Shown piece by piece: positions 24,700 to 38,290 of a DNA stretch of 64,000 nt; positions within the stretch are counted from its first letter, which is position 1, and each line of letters opens with the position of its first letter. Location of the stretch: positions 49,884 to 113,883 of the forward strand of contig CAOKHZ010000015.1 of NCBI GenBank assembly GCA_948468385.1. The letters run 5' to 3'. The stretch is from an uncultured Faecalicatena sp. Lineage in GTDB: Bacteria; Bacillota; Clostridia; Lachnospirales; Lachnospiraceae. Under the pieces are notes generated by a model, which was not told the origin of the DNA, ran no database searches, and saw nothing but the letters and a program-made list of their open reading frames with translations. Made by a program: the position numbers and the translations under genes.

Positions 24700-24729
24700 G
24701 TGGGAGGGGTATGAACCCGCCATTACCAC
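24700..24729 (+). promoter_or_regulatory. L1-type hairpin before rplA
   Basis: CAGTGGGAGGG, then CCCGCC, then TACCACAAGGAGG: the same arrangement as at 24183-24214, with outer GTGG/CCAC and inner GGG/CCC pairs. Base identity outside the loop is nearly complete, while the loop differs. Likely site of feedback by L1 on its own translation. Confidence 0.6.
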
Positions 24730-24745
24730 AAGGAGGTTATTTGAA

Positions 24746-25438
24746 ATGAAACGAGGAAAGAAATATATCGAAGCCGCAAAAAAGATTCAGAGGGGAAACC
24801 TTTATGAGAAGGACGAGGCGATTGCCCTTGTAAAGAATGCGGCGATAGCCAAATTTGATGAAACGATCGAGGCTCATATCAGGACGGGGTGTGACGGCCG
24901 TCATGCGGATCAGCAGATTCGTGGCGCGGTCGTGTTGCCGCACGGAACCGGTAAGAAGGTTCGCATTCTCGTGTTCGCGAAGAACGCGAAGGCAGACGAG
25001 GCACAAGCAGCAGGTGCGGATTATGTTGGCGGAGATGAGCTGATTCCGAAGATTCAAAACGAAGGTTGGCTGGACTTTGACGTCGTAGTCGCCACGCCGG
25101 ACATGATGGGCGTTGTCGGACGTTTGGGACGCGTGCTCGGACCGAAGGGTCTGATGCCGAACCCGAAGGCCGGAACCGTCACCATGGACGTGACCAAGGC
25201 GGTCAATGATATCAAGGCCGGTAAGATTGAATATAGATTGGATAAGACGAACATCATCCATGTGCCGATTGGCAAGGCTTCCTTTACGGAGGAACAATTA
25301 GCGGACAACTTCCAGACGCTTATTGACGCGATTATCAAGGCAAGGCCGGCGGCTCTGAAAGGACAGTATTTGAAGAGCGTGACCTTGACCTCCACCATGG
25401 GACCCGGCGTGAAGCTGAACCCGATGAAGTTACAATAA
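24746..25438 (+). CDS. rplA: 50S ribosomal protein L1
   Basis: A 230-residue protein of the L1 stalk, also a translational repressor of its own operon in many bacteria. '[13 protein letters not shown]'-like helix near the start, '[26 protein letters not shown]' region, '[26 protein letters not shown]' (the signature) near residue 120. ATG after AAGGAGGTTATTTGAA. Length is as expected. It ends 10 bases before palindromic repeat A, copy 2. Confidence 0.97.
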   Translation: MKRGKKYIEAAKKIQRGNLYEKDEAIALVKNAAIAKFDETIEAHIRTGCDGRHADQQIRGAVVLPHGTGKKVRILVFAKNAKADEAQAAGADYVGGDELIPKIQNEGWLDFDVVVATPDMMGVVGRLGRVLGPKGLMPNPKAGTVTMDVTKAVNDIKAGKIEYRLDKTNIIHVPIGKASFTEEQLADNFQTLIDAIIKARPAALKGQYLKSVTLTSTMGPGVKLNPMKLQ

Positions 25439-25447
25439 AAAGTTACC

Positions 25448-25488
25448 GTTACAATCCGGCTCGCGCTGGCGCGGCGCTGAATTGTGAC
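25448..25488 (+). repeat. 41-bp palindromic repeat family A, copy 2
   Basis: Arms GTTACAATCC and TGAATTGTGAC around CGCGCTGGCGCGG; same length and layout as copies at 23042-23082 and 52775-52815. It directly follows rplA and may end its transcript. Confidence 0.75.
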
Positions 25489-25527
25489 AGGTTACCGTAA
25501 GCTACTATTCACGGTTAAAAAAATATA

Positions 25528-25556
25528 TTGACAATTACCACCTTTGGTGGTAATCT
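25528..25556 (+). promoter_or_regulatory. Promoter of the rplJ-rplL operon
   Basis: TTGACA at 25528-25533 and TAATCT at 25551-25556 with a 17-base spacer. The spacer holds CCACC TTTGG TGG, a small palindrome. The L10 leader begins just downstream. Confidence 0.65.
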
Positions 25557-25559
25557 ATT

Positions 25560-25738
25560 AAAGCAATTGACTGCCGAAGACAGCAGGTGCCGTAAGGAAC
25601 CGCCGCGAAATGAGTTGTGGCATTTCGTGACAGAACCGTAGGCATAAGGAGAAAACGCCTGCCGAGGAAGACAAGAATCCTTATGAGAGAATTCTGGAAA
25701 CGTTCCCATGTCTTTGGACATGGGGGCGTCTTTTGATT
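25560..25738 (+). ncRNA. Ribosomal protein L10 leader
   Basis: A 180-base leader in the position and with the hallmarks of the L10 leader family: GACTGCCGAAGACAGCAGG, then GTGCCGTAAGG, a stem around CGCGAAATGAGTT, the conserved TAGGCATAAGGAGAAAACGC-type block, and a 3' hairpin CCCATGTC TTTG GACATGGG followed by GGCGTCTTTT, which acts as terminator or attenuator. L10(L12)4 binds such leaders to control rplJ and rplL. No coding frame in it is supported. Confidence 0.88.
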
Positions 25739-25777
25739 TAGCAGTCGTTTAAAATCTATAAGGAGGTGCACCAGAAC

Positions 25778-26302
25778 GTGGCAAAAGTAGAATTAAAACA
25801 ACCTATCGTGGCAGCTATCGCGGAAGACGTCAAGGGAGCCCAGTCGGTCGTGCTTGTAGATCATCGCGGTTTGACCGTGGCCCAGGACACGGAGCTTCGT
25901 AAACAGCTTCGCGAGGCGGGCATTGTTTACAAGGTATGCAAGAACACGATGATGAAGAGGGCATTCGAAGGAACCGAGTTTGAGGGCCTGACCGAGTATT
26001 TGGAAGGACCGAGCGCGATCGCGGTTTCCAAAGATGACGCGACGGCTCCGGCGAGGATTATCTGTAATTTTGCGAAGACGGCCAACAAGTTGGAAGTTAA
26101 GGCCGGCGTGGTAGAAGGAACCGTGTATGACATGGCGGGCGTGGTAGAATTGTCCAAGATTCCTTCCAGAGAAGAGCTTATTTCCAAGTTCCTCGGAAGT
26201 ATCCAGTCCCCGATTTCGAACTTTGCTCGTGTCATCAAACAGATTGCAGAGCAGGGCGGCGAGGCTCCGGCAGCAGAAGAAGCGGCTCCGGCCGAGGCGT
26301 AA
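25778..26302 (+). CDS. rplJ: 50S ribosomal protein L10
   Basis: A 174-residue stalk-base protein. The GTG at 25778 is chosen because 'AKVELKQPIVAAIAEDVKGA' is the family start and AAGGAGGTG lies 11 bases upstream; a GTG 12 bases earlier overlaps the ribosome site. 'SVVLVDHRGLTVAQDTELRKQLREAG' region and 'YKVCKNTMMKRAF' are conserved. The C-terminal acidic helix ('GGEAPAAEEAAPAEA') binds L12 dimers. Regulated by the leader at 25560. Confidence 0.96.
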   Translation: MAKVELKQPIVAAIAEDVKGAQSVVLVDHRGLTVAQDTELRKQLREAGIVYKVCKNTMMKRAFEGTEFEGLTEYLEGPSAIAVSKDDATAPARIICNFAKTANKLEVKAGVVEGTVYDMAGVVELSKIPSREELISKFLGSIQSPISNFARVIKQIAEQGGEAPAAEEAAPAEA

Positions 26303-26455
26303 GGGCAGCAGGCTCTGGAAGTGCCAGGGGCGATGCGTACTTTTTTCGGTCGGCATGACAAATGACAAGGGTCTGGCGGTCGGATAGGGGCAACACAGAA
26401 AACACATAATAAAAATAATGAAAAACAAATAATAAAGAAAATGGAGGATATAAAA

Positions 26456-26827
26456 ATGGCTAAGTTGACAACGGCAGAGATGATTGAAGCAATCAAAGAA
26501 ATGTCCGTACTTGAGTTGAATGAATTGGTAAAAGCATGTGAAGAAGAGTTTGGTGTATCTGCGGCGGCAGGTGTCGTAGTTGCGGCGGCGGCAGAGGGGC
26601 CGGCAGCAGAAGAGAAGACCGAGTTTGATGTCGAGTTGACGTCGGCGGGCGCATCCAAGGTTAAGGTTATCAAGGCGGTTCGTGAGATCACGGGTCTTGG
26701 CTTGAAGGAAGCAAAAGAGCTTGTTGACGGCGCGCCGAAGATGGTGAAAGAGGGCGTTTCCAAGGCGGAAGCCGATGAAATCAAGGCCAAGCTTGAAGGA
26801 GAGGGCGCGGAAGTTACCGTTAAATAA
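26456..26827 (+). CDS. rplL: 50S ribosomal protein L7/L12
   Basis: A 123-residue stalk protein recruiting translation GTPases. '[22 protein letters not shown]' N-terminal dimer domain, an Ala/Gly/Glu hinge around residue 45, and the C-terminal domain '[25 protein letters not shown]' near residue 75. The ATG at 26456 follows ATGGAGGATATAAAA. A 150-base gap separates it from rplJ, with no other feature than a CTGGAAGTGCCAG mini-hairpin. Confidence 0.97.
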   Translation: MAKLTTAEMIEAIKEMSVLELNELVKACEEEFGVSAAAGVVVAAAAEGPAAEEKTEFDVELTSAGASKVKVIKAVREITGLGLKEAKELVDGAPKMVKEGVSKAEADEIKAKLEGEGAEVTVK

Positions 26828-26873
26828 TTTTGACCGAGCGGCTTGAAAGAAGCGATTCGGAAGAGACTGGGGG

Positions 26874-26911
26874 AAAGGCATCATGCGGACGAGTTTGCAA
26901 GGTGCCTTTTT
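26874..26911 (+). terminator. Attenuator between rplL and rpoB
   Basis: AAAGGCA at 26874 pairs with TGCCTTT from 26903, followed by more T. The loop is 22 bases. It lies 47 bases after rplL and before the rpoB promoter, the usual place for partial termination that keeps L12 in excess of RNA polymerase. Confidence 0.6.
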
Positions 26912-26945
26912 CTGCGATGTTTTTGCCATAATGTAGAAAAAAAGA

Positions 26946-26975
26946 TTGACAGGTAAAAGAGTTTTGTGCTATATT
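26946..26975 (+). promoter_or_regulatory. Promoter of rpoB-rpoC
   Basis: TTGACA at 26946-26951 and TATATT at 26970-26975, spacer 18. It leaves a leader of about 130 bases, with no clear structure, before rpoB. Confidence 0.65.
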
Positions 26976-27111
26976 AGAAAATGCACTATTGTGGAAAGTT
27001 ATACCATTGTAGTACATTCAGCTATAGACAAGGCTCTTTTTACGTTACCGGGAGTATCAAAGGGCAAGTTGTGCGGCCCGTCGTAAAATATAGATAAGGA
27101 GTGAAGCGTCA

Positions 27112-30100
27112 ATGGAGAAACAAAGAATTCGTCCCATCACAAATGGAAAAAGTTCGCGCATGAGCTATTCCAGGCAAAAAGAAGTATTGGAGATGCCGAA
27201 TTTGATCGAAGTCCAGAAGAATTCTTACGAATGGTTCTTGGGCGAAGGTCTGAAAGAGGTGTTCAACGATATTTCGCCGATTGCCGATTACAGCGGCCAT
27301 CTAAGTCTGGAATTCGTTGATTTCAGACTCTGCGAGAATGAGGTGAAGTACACGATTGAAGAGTGCAAAGAACGCGATGCGACTTATGCCGCGCCTCTGA
27401 AGGTAAGGGTCAGGCTCTATAACAAAGAGGCTGATGAGATTAACGAGCATGAAATCTTCATGGGGGACCTCCCACTGATGACCAAGACGGGAACCTTTGT
27501 AATCAATGGCGCGGAACGTGTCATTGTCAGCCAGTTGGTTCGCTCTCCGGGCATTTATTATGGCATTGCCCATGACAAGCTGGGCAAGAAACTGTATTCC
27601 GCCACCGTGATTCCAAACCGTGGGGCGTGGCTGGAGTACGAGACGGACTCCAATGACGTTTTTTACGTGCGCGTTGACCGTACCAGGAAGGTGCCGATTA
27701 CGGTGTTGATTCGCGCGCTTGGCATCGGCACGAATGCCGAGATACTAGATCTATTTGGCGAAGAGCCGAAGATTCTGGCAAGCTTTGGAAGGGACACTGC
27801 TGAGAATTATCAGGAGGGTCTGTTAGAGTTATACAAAAAGATTCGGCCGGGAGAGCCGTTGGCGGTAGACAGCGCGGAAAGCCTGATCACCAGCATGTTC
27901 TTTGATGCAAGACGTTATGACTTGGCAAAAGTAGGACGTTATAAATTCAACAAAAAACTGGCGTTGAGAAGTCGTGTGACCGGCTGCGTGCTGGCGGAGG
28001 ACGTGGTAAGCCATATCACGGGCGAGGTCGTTGCCGAGAAGGGGACGACGATTACCAAGGAACTGGCTGATGCCATTCAGAATTCCGCAGTGTCCTATTT
28101 GTGGGTGGAAGGGGAAGACGAGTCGCGCAATATCAAGATCCTTTCCAACATGATGGTTGATTTCGGCAGCATCGTGGACATTGACCCGAAGGAAGTAGGG
28201 GTGACGGAACAAGTATATTATCCGGTCCTGGAAGGGCTTTTGGAAGAGTCCGCGGGCGATGTCGAGGAATTGAAAGAATTGGTTCGCAGGGACTTGTCTG
28301 ACTTGATTCCGAAGCATATTACGAAAGAGGACATACTAGCGTCCATTAATTATAACATGCATTTGGAATATGGTATGGGAAATGACGACGACATCGACCA
28401 TTTAGGCAATCGGCGGATTCGTGCCGTGGGCGAATTGCTTCAGAACCAGTATCGGATTGGGTTGTCCAGGTTGGAGAGGGTGGTTCGAGAGCGGATGACG
28501 ACGCAGGATCAGGAGGGGATTTCTCCGCAGTCGCTGATTAATATTAAGCCGGTGACGGCGGCCGTGAAGGAGTTCTTTGGCTCGTCGCAGTTGTCCCAGT
28601 TCATGGATCAAAATAATCCGTTGGGTGAGTTGACGCATAAGAGGCGTCTGTCCGCCTTGGGACCAGGTGGTTTGTCTCGTGACCGTGCGGGATTTGAGGT
28701 GCGTGACGTGCATTATTCTCATTATGGAAGAATGTGCCCGATTGAGACACCCGAAGGCCCGAACATCGGCCTGATAAACTCGCTGGCTTGCTATGCCCGG
28801 ATTAACCAATACGGCTTCGTGGAGGCACCGTACCGCAAGGTTGACAAGACGGATCCGAACAATCCAATCGTTACCGAGGAGGTCGTGTACATGACGGCCG
28901 ACGAGGAGGACAATTATCACGTGGCGCAGGCAAATGAGCCGTTGGACGAGGAAGGACATTTCCTGCATAAGAACGTATCCGGGCGTTACCGCGAGGAGAC
29001 GCAGGAGTACGAGAGAAGCAAGTTTGATTACATGGACGTTTCACCGAAGATGGTGTTCTCGGTCGCCACAGCGTTGATTCCGTTCCTGCAGAATGACGAC
29101 GCGAACCGCGCGCTGATGGGATCCAACATGCAGCGTCAGGCGGTGCCGCTTCTGTCCACGGAGGCTCCGGCCGTTGGTACGGGGCTGGAAGTGAAAGCGG
29201 CGGTGGACTCCGGCGTCTGCATCATCGCGGAGCAAGGCGGCGTCGTGGAGCGTTCCACGGCGAAGGAGATTACCATCAGGCAGGACGACAAGACGAAAAA
29301 GACATATAAACTGACGAAGTTTTTGAGAAGTAACCAAAGCAACTGTTACAATCAGAAACCGATTGTGAATAAAGGCGAGCGCGTGGAGGCGGGACAAGTA
29401 ATTGCGGATGGCCCGTCCACGTTTAATGGCGAGATGGCGTTGGGCAAGAATCCCCTGATTGGTTTCATGACGTGGGAGGGCTATAATTACGAGGACGCGG
29501 TTTTGTTGAGCGAGCGTTTGGTGCAAGACGACGTGTATACTTCCGTGCATATCGAGGAGTACGAGGCGGAGGCGCGTGACACGAAGCTTGGCCCGGAGGA
29601 AATCACGAGGGACATTCCGGGTGTCGGTGATGATGCCCTCAAGGATTTGGACGAGAGGGGAATCATCCGTATTGGCGCCGAGGTTCGTGCGGGCGACATT
29701 CTGGTCGGCAAGGTGACCCCGAAGGGAGAGACGGAGCTGACGGCGGAAGAGCGTTTGTTACGGGCGATTTTTGGCGAGAAAGCGCGCGAGGTAAGGGACA
29801 CGTCGCTCAAGGTGCCGCACGGCGAGTACGGTATCGTGGTGGATGCGAAAATATTTACGAGAGAGAACGGCGACGAACTGTCTCCAGGCGTGAATCAGGC
29901 GGTACGCATTTATATTGCTCAGAAAAGGAAGATTTCCGTGGGCGACAAGATGGCTGGCCGTCATGGAAACAAGGGTGTTGTTTCCCGCGTGCTTCCGGTC
30001 GAGGATATGCCGTACCTTCCGAACGGCCGTCCGCTCGATATCGTGTTGAACCCATTGGGTGTTCCGTCACGTATGAATATCGGACAGGTGTTGGAAATTC

Positions 30101-30981
30101 ACTTGAGCCTTGCCGCGAAGGCACTTGGATTCAATATTTCCACGCCGGTGTTCGATGGGGCGAATGAAAATGACATTATGGACACGCTGGATTTGGCAAA
30201 CGATTATGTCAATCTGGAATGGGATGAATTTAAGGCAAAGCATGGCGAAGAGCTGTTGCCGGAGGTGTTGGATTACTTGTATGAGAACCGCGACCACCGT
30301 GAGGTATGGAAAGGGGTTCCTCTGTCCCGGGATGGCAAGGTTCGTCTGCGTGACGGACGTACCGGCGAGTTTTTTGACAGCCCGGTAACCATTGGGCACA
30401 TGCATTATTTGAAACTTCACCACTTGGTGGACGACAAGATTCATGCACGTTCTACCGGACCATACTCACTTGTCACGCAGCAGCCGCTAGGTGGCAAGGC
30501 TCAATTCGGCGGACAGCGTTTCGGCGAGATGGAAGTATGGGCGCTCGAGGCATACGGCGCTTCTTACACGTTGCAGGAAATCCTGACCGTGAAGTCGGAC
30601 GACGTGGTGGGACGTGTGAAGACATACGAGGCCATTATCAAGGGGGAGAACATCCCGGAACCGGGCATTCCCGAGTCTTTCAAGGTTCTGCTGAAGGAGC
30701 TGCAGTCGTTGGCGCTTGACGTGCGCGTGCTGCGTGACGACAATACCGAGGTGGAAATCATGGAGTCGGTTGATTATGGCAATACCAACTTCAATTCCAT
30801 CATTGAAGGTGACAGAAGGTATGAAGATGACAGCGAATCTTTCGGGGCGCACGGTTTTACCGAGCAGGAATTCGTGAAAGGAGAGCTTGAGGATGTTGAA
30901 CCGGAGGAGGATGAATTCGATGACAGTGACGATGACATCCTTGGGTTTGATGAGTATTATGACGATGACGATATGGAATAG
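27112..30981 (+). CDS. rpoB: DNA-directed RNA polymerase subunit beta
   Basis: A 1289-residue beta subunit. The start '[28 protein letters not shown]' region and the rifampicin pocket '[29 protein letters not shown]' region (residues about 490-520) carry the residues of rifampicin-sensitive enzymes. '[19 protein letters not shown]' near residue 945 and '[24 protein letters not shown]' near 1125 are invariant. A very acidic tail ('[25 protein letters not shown]' region) of about 40 residues follows the core, common in Clostridia. ATG after AAGGAGTGAAGCGTCA. It is 14 bases before rpoC. Confidence 0.98.
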   Translation: MEKQRIRPITNGKSSRMSYSRQKEVLEMPNLIEVQKNSYEWFLGEGLKEVFNDISPIADYSGHLSLEFVDFRLCENEVKYTIEECKERDATYAAPLKVRVRLYNKEADEINEHEIFMGDLPLMTKTGTFVINGAERVIVSQLVRSPGIYYGIAHDKLGKKLYSATVIPNRGAWLEYETDSNDVFYVRVDRTRKVPITVLIRALGIGTNAEILDLFGEEPKILASFGRDTAENYQEGLLELYKKIRPGEPLAVDSAESLITSMFFDARRYDLAKVGRYKFNKKLALRSRVTGCVLAEDVVSHITGEVVAEKGTTITKELADAIQNSAVSYLWVEGEDESRNIKILSNMMVDFGSIVDIDPKEVGVTEQVYYPVLEGLLEESAGDVEELKELVRRDLSDLIPKHITKEDILASINYNMHLEYGMGNDDDIDHLGNRRIRAVGELLQNQYRIGLSRLERVVRERMTTQDQEGISPQSLINIKPVTAAVKEFFGSSQLSQFMDQNNPLGELTHKRRLSALGPGGLSRDRAGFEVRDVHYSHYGRMCPIETPEGPNIGLINSLACYARINQYGFVEAPYRKVDKTDPNNPIVTEEVVYMTADEEDNYHVAQANEPLDEEGHFLHKNVSGRYREETQEYERSKFDYMDVSPKMVFSVATALIPFLQNDDANRALMGSNMQRQAVPLLSTEAPAVGTGLEVKAAVDSGVCIIAEQGGVVERSTAKEITIRQDDKTKKTYKLTKFLRSNQSNCYNQKPIVNKGERVEAGQVIADGPSTFNGEMALGKNPLIGFMTWEGYNYEDAVLLSERLVQDDVYTSVHIEEYEAEARDTKLGPEEITRDIPGVGDDALKDLDERGIIRIGAEVRAGDILVGKVTPKGETELTAEERLLRAIFGEKAREVRDTSLKVPHGEYGIVVDAKIFTRENGDELSPGVNQAVRIYIAQKRKISVGDKMAGRHGNKGVVSRVLPVEDMPYLPNGRPLDIVLNPLGVPSRMNIGQVLEIHLSLAAKALGFNISTPVFDGANENDIMDTLDLANDYVNLEWDEFKAKHGEELLPEVLDYLYENRDHREVWKGVPLSRDGKVRLRDGRTGEFFDSPVTIGHMHYLKLHHLVDDKIHARSTGPYSLVTQQPLGGKAQFGGQRFGEMEVWALEAYGASYTLQEILTVKSDDVVGRVKTYEAIIKGENIPEPGIPESFKVLLKELQSLALDVRVLRDDNTEVEIMESVDYGNTNFNSIIEGDRRYEDDSESFGAHGFTEQEFVKGELEDVEPEEDEFDDSDDDILGFDEYYDDDDME

Positions 30982-30995
30982 GAGGAGCCAACAGT

Positions 30996-33900
30996 ATGCC
31001 AATGAATAATGAACAACAACAAGAACCATTAACATTTGATGCGATAAAAATCGGTCTGGCTTCACCGGATAAGATACTGGAGTGGTCTCGCGGCGAGGTG
31101 ACGAAACCCGAGACGATTAACTATAGGACGCTCAAGCCCGAGAAAGACGGATTGTTCTGCGAGAGGATTTTTGGTCCAAGCAAAGATTGGGAATGCCATT
31201 GTGGAAAATATAAAAAAATTCGTTATAAGGGCGTGGTTTGCGACCGATGTGGCGTGGAAGTGACAAAGTCAAGCGTGCGTCGGGAGCGCATGGGGCACAT
31301 CGCGTTGGCGGCTCCCGTTTCCCATATTTGGTACTTTAAGGGGATTCCGAGCCGTATGGGACTGATACTGGATATTTCCCCCAGAACTTTGGAGAGGGTA
31401 TTGTATTTTGCTTCTTACATCGTGCTTGACAAGGGCGAGACGGATTTGCAGTATAAGCAGATTTTGTCCGAGAACGAGTATCAGGAGGCAAGGGAGAAAT
31501 GGGGCAAGTCCTTCCGCGTGGGAATGGGCGCGGAGTCCATTCAGGAACTTTTGCAGGCCATTGACTTGGAGGAAGAGTATAAACAGCTTCAAGACGTTTT
31601 GAACAATTCTACCGGGCAGAAACGCGCCAGGGTGGTGAAGCGTCTGGAAGTGGTGGAGGCATTCCGCGAGTCAGGTAATCGGCCGGAGTGGATGATTTTG
31701 GAGGCGATTCCGGTCATTCCGCCGGATTTGCGCCCGATGGTGCAGTTGGACGGAGGACGTTTCGCGACATCTGATTTGAATGACTTATATAGGCGGATCA
31801 TCAATAGGAACAATCGTTTGAGAAGGCTTTTGGAGTTGGGCGCGCCGGATATCATTGTGCGCAACGAAAAGAGAATGTTGCAGGAGGCTGTGGACGCCTT
31901 GATTGATAATGGCCGTCGTGGTCGTCCGGTCACGGGACCTGGCAATAGGGCGTTGAAGTCCTTGTCCGACATGCTGAAAGGTAAGTCGGGGCGTTTTCGT
32001 CAGAACTTGCTTGGAAAGCGTGTTGATTATTCAGGACGTTCCGTTATCGTGGTCGGGCCGGAGCTTAAGATTTACCAGTGCGGTTTGCCAAAGGAGATGG
32101 CAATCGAGCTATTCAAGCCATTTGTCATGAAGGAATTGGTGGCGAACGGAACCGCGCACAATATTAAAAACGCGAAAAAGATGGTGGAGCGTTTGCAGCC
32201 GGAGGTTTGGGACGTACTCGAGGAGGTCATCAAGGAGCACCCGGTCATGCTAAACCGTGCTCCCACGCTGCATAGGCTGGGTATTCAGGCGTTCGAGCCG
32301 ATTTTGGTGGAAGGCAAGGCCATCAAGCTGCATCCGTTGGTATGTACTGCATACAATGCGGACTTCGACGGGGACCAGATGGCGGTGCACGTGCCGTTGT
32401 CCGTGGAGGCGCAGGCGGAATGCAGATTTCTATTGCTTTCCCCGAACAACTTGCTGAAGCCATCGGACGGCGGGCCGGTGGCGGTTCCTTCGCAAGACAT
32501 GGTGTTGGGTATTTATTATCTGACGCAGGAGAGGCCGGGAGCCAAGGGAGAGGGAATGTTTTTCCGTAGCTTGAGCGAGGCGATTCTGGCTTATGAAAAC
32601 GAGTATATTACCTTACATTCCAAAATCAAGGTTCGTGTCAGCAAGAAGCGGGAGGATGGCAGCGTAAGGACGGGAGTCATTGACGTGACGCTTGGACGTA
32701 TGCTGTTCAATGAAATTATTCCGCAGGACTTGGGCTTCGTGGATCGTGAGTTGGAGGAAAACGAACTGCGTCCGGAAATTGATTTCCATGTGGGAAAGAA
32801 GCAATTAAAGCAGATTTTGGAAAAAGTTATCAATACCCATGGGGCGACGCAGACGGCAGAAGTGCTTGATGACGTAAAGTCCATCGGTTACAAATATTCG
32901 ACGAGGGCGGCCATGACGGTGTCCATTTCTGACATGACCGTGCCGCCGCAGAAGCCGCAGTTGATTGAAGAGGCGCAAAACACCGTCGACAAGATTACCA
33001 AGAACTACAAGCGCGGCTTGATTACCGAGGAAGAGCGTTATAAGGAAGTCGTGGAAACTTGGAAGGTGACGGACGACATGTTGACGGAGGCTTTGTTGTC
33101 AGGACTGGACGAGTATAACAACATCTTCATGATGGCGGACTCTGGAGCCCGTGGTTCTGACAAGCAGATTAAGCAGCTTGCCGGCATGCGTGGACTTATG
33201 GCGGACACGACCGGCCGTACCATCGAGTTGCCGATTAAGTCTAATTTCCGTGAGGGATTGGACGTATTGGAATATTTCATGTCGGCTCACGGGGCACGGA
33301 AAGGTATGTCTGACACGGCCTTGCGTACGGCGGACTCGGGGTATTTGACGAGGCGTTTGGTGGACGTGTCGCAGGAGCTTATTATTCATGATACGGACTG
33401 CGCAAGTGACGAGAAGGAGATTCCCGGCATGTACGTGCAGGCGTTTATGGATGGTAATGAGGAGATTGAGAGCCTTCAAGAGCGTATCACGGGCCGTTTC
33501 GCCTGCGAGGACATCAAGGACAAGGACGGAAACGTTTTAGTAAAGGCAAATCATATGATTACGCCGCGTCGGGCCGAGCGCGTGATGAAAAATGGCGTAG
33601 ATGAGAATGGCAACGAATTGACGAAGATAAAGATTCGTACGATTTTGACATGTAGGTGTCGTGACGGCGTTTGTTCGAAATGCTATGGGGCCAACATGGC
33701 GACCGGCGAGGCGGTACAGGTCGGTGAGGCGGTCGGCATCATCGCCGCACAGTCCATCGGCGAGCCGGGCACGCAGCTTACGATGCGAACGTTCCATAAC
33801 GGCGGCGTGGCCGGGGACGATATCACGCAGGGTCTTCCGCGTGTCGAGGAGTTGTTTGAGGCGAGAAAGCCGAAGGGTTTGGCCATCATCACGGAATTCG

Positions 33901-34841
33901 CGGGAACCGCGACGTTGAGCGACACAAAGAAAAAGCGCGAAGTTATCGTTTCCAATACCGATACGGGAGAATCCAAGGCTTATTTAATCCCGTATGGTTC
34001 CCGAATCAGAGTACAAGACGGTCAGGTGCTCGAGGCCGGAGACGTTTTGACCGAGGGTAGCGTAAATCCGCATGACTTGTTGAAAATCAAGGGACTGAGG
34101 GCGGCTCAGGATTATTTGCTCCGTGAGGTGCAGAGGGTTTACCGCCTGCAGGGCGTGGAAATCAACGACAAGCATATCGAGGTCATCGTGCGCCAGATGC
34201 TGAAGAAGATTCGTGTCGAGGAAAAGGGCGATACGGATTTCTTGCCGGGTAGCATGGTTGACGTGTTGTTGTTCGAGGAAATCAACGAGCGGATGCGCCT
34301 GGAGGGCAAGGAAGAGGCGATTGGCGAGCAAATCATGCTGGGAATCACCAAGGCTTCCTTGGCGACTGACTCTTTCTTGTCGGCGGCTTCTTTCCAGGAG
34401 ACGACGAAGGTTTTGACCGAGGCGGCCATCAAGGGCAAGGTGGATCACTTGGTAGGCCTGAAGGAGAACGTCATCATCGGAAAGCATATTCCGGCTGGTA
34501 CGGGCATGAAGAAATATCGCGACGTGCGGCTTAGCACCGACATGGAGCCGGAGGACGAGATTTCGTTCGAGGAAGGTGAAGAGATGGCGGAAGAAGACGG
34601 TGGTTTGGCTGGCTTGTCGGATAGCGGCAAGTTCCTTGCACAGTTGGAGGATGAGTATGACGAGTTGGCCGCGGAAGAGTCCGGGTTGGAAATGATGGAC
34701 GACGGGAATATGGAGATGAGAGCGGTGGACGCGGACTATTCGAATATGGAAGATTCGAAGACGAACTATTCGGATAGGGATGATTTAGACATGGATGATT
34801 TAGATATAGAAGAACCTGATGCAGAAGAAGTAGATGTTTAG
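30996..34841 (+). CDS. rpoC: DNA-directed RNA polymerase subunit beta'
   Basis: A 1281-residue beta' subunit. The zinc site '[23 protein letters not shown]' region lies near residue 70, the catalytic Mg site '[13 protein letters not shown]' near 455, the bridge helix/trigger loop around '[25 protein letters not shown]' near 765-790, and the second zinc site '[15 protein letters not shown]' near 885. The last about 80 residues are acidic and repetitive ('[17 protein letters not shown]'). ATG after GGAGGAGCC. A strong hairpin follows at 34849. Confidence 0.98.
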   Translation: MPMNNEQQQEPLTFDAIKIGLASPDKILEWSRGEVTKPETINYRTLKPEKDGLFCERIFGPSKDWECHCGKYKKIRYKGVVCDRCGVEVTKSSVRRERMGHIALAAPVSHIWYFKGIPSRMGLILDISPRTLERVLYFASYIVLDKGETDLQYKQILSENEYQEAREKWGKSFRVGMGAESIQELLQAIDLEEEYKQLQDVLNNSTGQKRARVVKRLEVVEAFRESGNRPEWMILEAIPVIPPDLRPMVQLDGGRFATSDLNDLYRRIINRNNRLRRLLELGAPDIIVRNEKRMLQEAVDALIDNGRRGRPVTGPGNRALKSLSDMLKGKSGRFRQNLLGKRVDYSGRSVIVVGPELKIYQCGLPKEMAIELFKPFVMKELVANGTAHNIKNAKKMVERLQPEVWDVLEEVIKEHPVMLNRAPTLHRLGIQAFEPILVEGKAIKLHPLVCTAYNADFDGDQMAVHVPLSVEAQAECRFLLLSPNNLLKPSDGGPVAVPSQDMVLGIYYLTQERPGAKGEGMFFRSLSEAILAYENEYITLHSKIKVRVSKKREDGSVRTGVIDVTLGRMLFNEIIPQDLGFVDRELEENELRPEIDFHVGKKQLKQILEKVINTHGATQTAEVLDDVKSIGYKYSTRAAMTVSISDMTVPPQKPQLIEEAQNTVDKITKNYKRGLITEEERYKEVVETWKVTDDMLTEALLSGLDEYNNIFMMADSGARGSDKQIKQLAGMRGLMADTTGRTIELPIKSNFREGLDVLEYFMSAHGARKGMSDTALRTADSGYLTRRLVDVSQELIIHDTDCASDEKEIPGMYVQAFMDGNEEIESLQERITGRFACEDIKDKDGNVLVKANHMITPRRAERVMKNGVDENGNELTKIKIRTILTCRCRDGVCSKCYGANMATGEAVQVGEAVGIIAAQSIGEPGTQLTMRTFHNGGVAGDDITQGLPRVEELFEARKPKGLAIITEFAGTATLSDTKKKREVIVSNTDTGESKAYLIPYGSRIRVQDGQVLEAGDVLTEGSVNPHDLLKIKGLRAAQDYLLREVQRVYRLQGVEINDKHIEVIVRQMLKKIRVEEKGDTDFLPGSMVDVLLFEEINERMRLEGKEEAIGEQIMLGITKASLATDSFLSAASFQETTKVLTEAAIKGKVDHLVGLKENVIIGKHIPAGTGMKKYRDVRLSTDMEPEDEISFEEGEEMAEEDGGLAGLSDSGKFLAQLEDEYDELAAEESGLEMMDDGNMEMRAVDADYSNMEDSKTNYSDRDDLDMDDLDIEEPDAEEVDV

Positions 34842-34848
34842 AATAGCG

Positions 34849-34883
34849 GCTCCTAAGCGGACGAAAAGCGTCGGCTTAGGAGC
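34849..34883 (+). terminator. Strong hairpin after rpoC
   Basis: Perfect arms GCTCCTAAGC/GCTTAGGAGC with inner GACG/CGTC around AAAAG. The stem is 15 bp with two single mismatches at most. There is no T run behind it, so it may act as a processing or 3'-end stabilising hairpin rather than a simple terminator. Confidence 0.55.
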
Positions 34884-34921
34884 GTTGTGCTACTAGTAGA
34901 ACGTTGAGGAGGACGAAAGGC

Positions 34922-36910
<1,989 letters not shown>

Positions 36911-36978
36911 TGACCGCATCGGTGAAAGAGGGTGTTTGCGCCCTTGACAAGATAGGGTAGAGAAAAAGGTGAAAGAAA

Positions 36979-37028
36979 AGCAGTCTTGGATTTGTCCATG
37001 GAAATGGAGGAGTCCAGGCTGCTTTTTT
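36979..37028. terminator. Bidirectional terminator between hppA and prs
   Basis: AAAAGCAG...TTGGA pairs with TCCAGGCTGCTTTTTT, with an inner TCCAT/ATGGA stem. The A-rich left flank and T run on the right serve convergent hppA (+) and prs (-). Confidence 0.65.
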
Positions 37029-37036
37029 GCACATGA

Positions 37037-38215
37037 TTATTTTTTGTTCTTATACTGCTGCAAGACGAGTTGGATTCGTTCGTTCGGATTTAAAAGTGTG
37101 CTAATCGAGCCGTCGTGGTTCAAGGTATCAATGACGAGGGCGATATATTTGCTCATGTCGCAGTTGATATAATAAGGCTTTGCTAAAAGTTCCGGTGTCT
37201 GGTAAATTAAGTTGGTAGTCAAAATGCCCGTAATCAAGCCTTCGTCGTAAGCTTGGTCAAACTTCTCCAAGCCACTCGTGAAGAGGCCAAACGTGGCGGC
37301 GGCATAAATTCGTCGGGCTTTTCTGCGCTTCAATTCCGTGGCGACATCTATGATGCTGTCTCCAGAAGAAATCATGTCGTCGATGATGATGACGTCTTTC
37401 CCTTCGACGGAGCTTCCCAGAAATTCGTGTGCGACGATGGGGTTGCGTCCATTGACGATGCGGGTATAATCCCGTCTCTTATAAAACATGCCCATGTCAA
37501 GCCCTAGGACGTTGGCCAAATACACGGCACGGTGGGTGCCGCCTTCGTCAGGACTGATGACCATCATATGTGAGCTGTCTATTTGTAGGTCGTCCACCGT
37601 GGCCAGAAGGCTCTTCACGAATTGATAGGATGGTGACACCGTCTCGAAACCGCTTAAGGGGATGGCGTTTTGTACCCGTGGGTCATGTGCGTCAAACGTG
37701 ATGATGTTGGAAACACCCATGCGAACCAGTTCCTGCAAGGCTAGCGCGCAATCGAGAGACTCACGTCCGTTGCGCTTGTGCTGGCGGCTTTCATACAAGA
37801 AAGGCATGATGACGTTGATTCGCCTGCTTTTCCCGCCAATGGCGGCAATGACCCGTTTCAAATTCTGAAAATGGTCGTCTGGCGACATGTGATTCGTATT
37901 TCCCGTCAAGGAATAGGTCACGCTATAATTCAATACGTCCACCATGAGGTAGAGGTCTTTTCCGCGGACGGAATCGGTAATGATGCCCTTTGCCTCGCCA
38001 GAACCAAAACGTGGAACTTTTGCTCCGATAATGTAATTATCACGGAGATATCCGGTAAAGGCGACGTCATCCTTGTACTGGTGGCCGCTTTCCCTACGCC
38101 ATTTTACCAGGTAATCATTGACTTTCGCGCCAAGTTCCTCACAGCCGGTCACGGGAATCAGCCCCAAGGCTCCGACCGGAATATTCTCTAAAATTCTTTC
38201 GCTTCTGCGCATCAT
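37037..38215 (-). CDS. prs: Ribose-phosphate pyrophosphokinase
   Basis: A 392-residue enzyme making PRPP from ribose 5-phosphate and ATP for nucleotide, His and Trp synthesis. The ATG at 38215 follows AAAAGGGAGGAATCACT. Family blocks: '[22 protein letters not shown]' region, '[15 protein letters not shown]', '[20 protein letters not shown]', and the PRPP loop '[16 protein letters not shown]' near residue 290. It is some 70 residues longer than Bacillus Prs, as in other Lachnospiraceae, with an extended N-terminus. It is the first gene downstream of the dnaI-like gene on the minus strand, 51 bases away. Confidence 0.93.
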   Translation of the reverse strand: MMRRSERILENIPVGALGLIPVTGCEELGAKVNDYLVKWRRESGHQYKDDVAFTGYLRDNYIIGAKVPRFGSGEAKGIITDSVRGKDLYLMVDVLNYSVTYSLTGNTNHMSPDDHFQNLKRVIAAIGGKSRRINVIMPFLYESRQHKRNGRESLDCALALQELVRMGVSNIITFDAHDPRVQNAIPLSGFETVSPSYQFVKSLLATVDDLQIDSSHMMVISPDEGGTHRAVYLANVLGLDMGMFYKRRDYTRIVNGRNPIVAHEFLGSSVEGKDVIIIDDMISSGDSIIDVATELKRRKARRIYAAATFGLFTSGLEKFDQAYDEGLITGILTTNLIYQTPELLAKPYYINCDMSKYIALVIDTLNHDGSISTLLNPNERIQLVLQQYKNKK

Positions 38216-38250
38216 AGTGATTCCTCCCTTTTGCGTAATTCGATTTACGA

Positions 38251-38290
38251 GCATCTTTCCGGCTAGTTAATGCGGTGACTGGCCGGGGTC
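38251..38290 (-). repeat. Palindromic repeat family B, copy 3, overlapping the dnaI-like 3' end
   Basis: On the minus strand: CCCGGCCAGTCACCGCATT, then AACTAGCCGG and AAAGATGC. It aligns with copies 1 and 2 through both arms and the trailing GATGC. The last six sense codons and the stop of the dnaI-like gene lie inside the element, so the C-terminus 'PGQSPH' is repeat-encoded. Confidence 0.6.

Noticed and set aside
25793-26929. Long minus-strand open frame of 378 codons across rplJ-rplL
   Set aside because: It runs antisense to two unmistakable ribosomal protein genes, has no ribosome site or recognisable domain, and reflects their codon bias.
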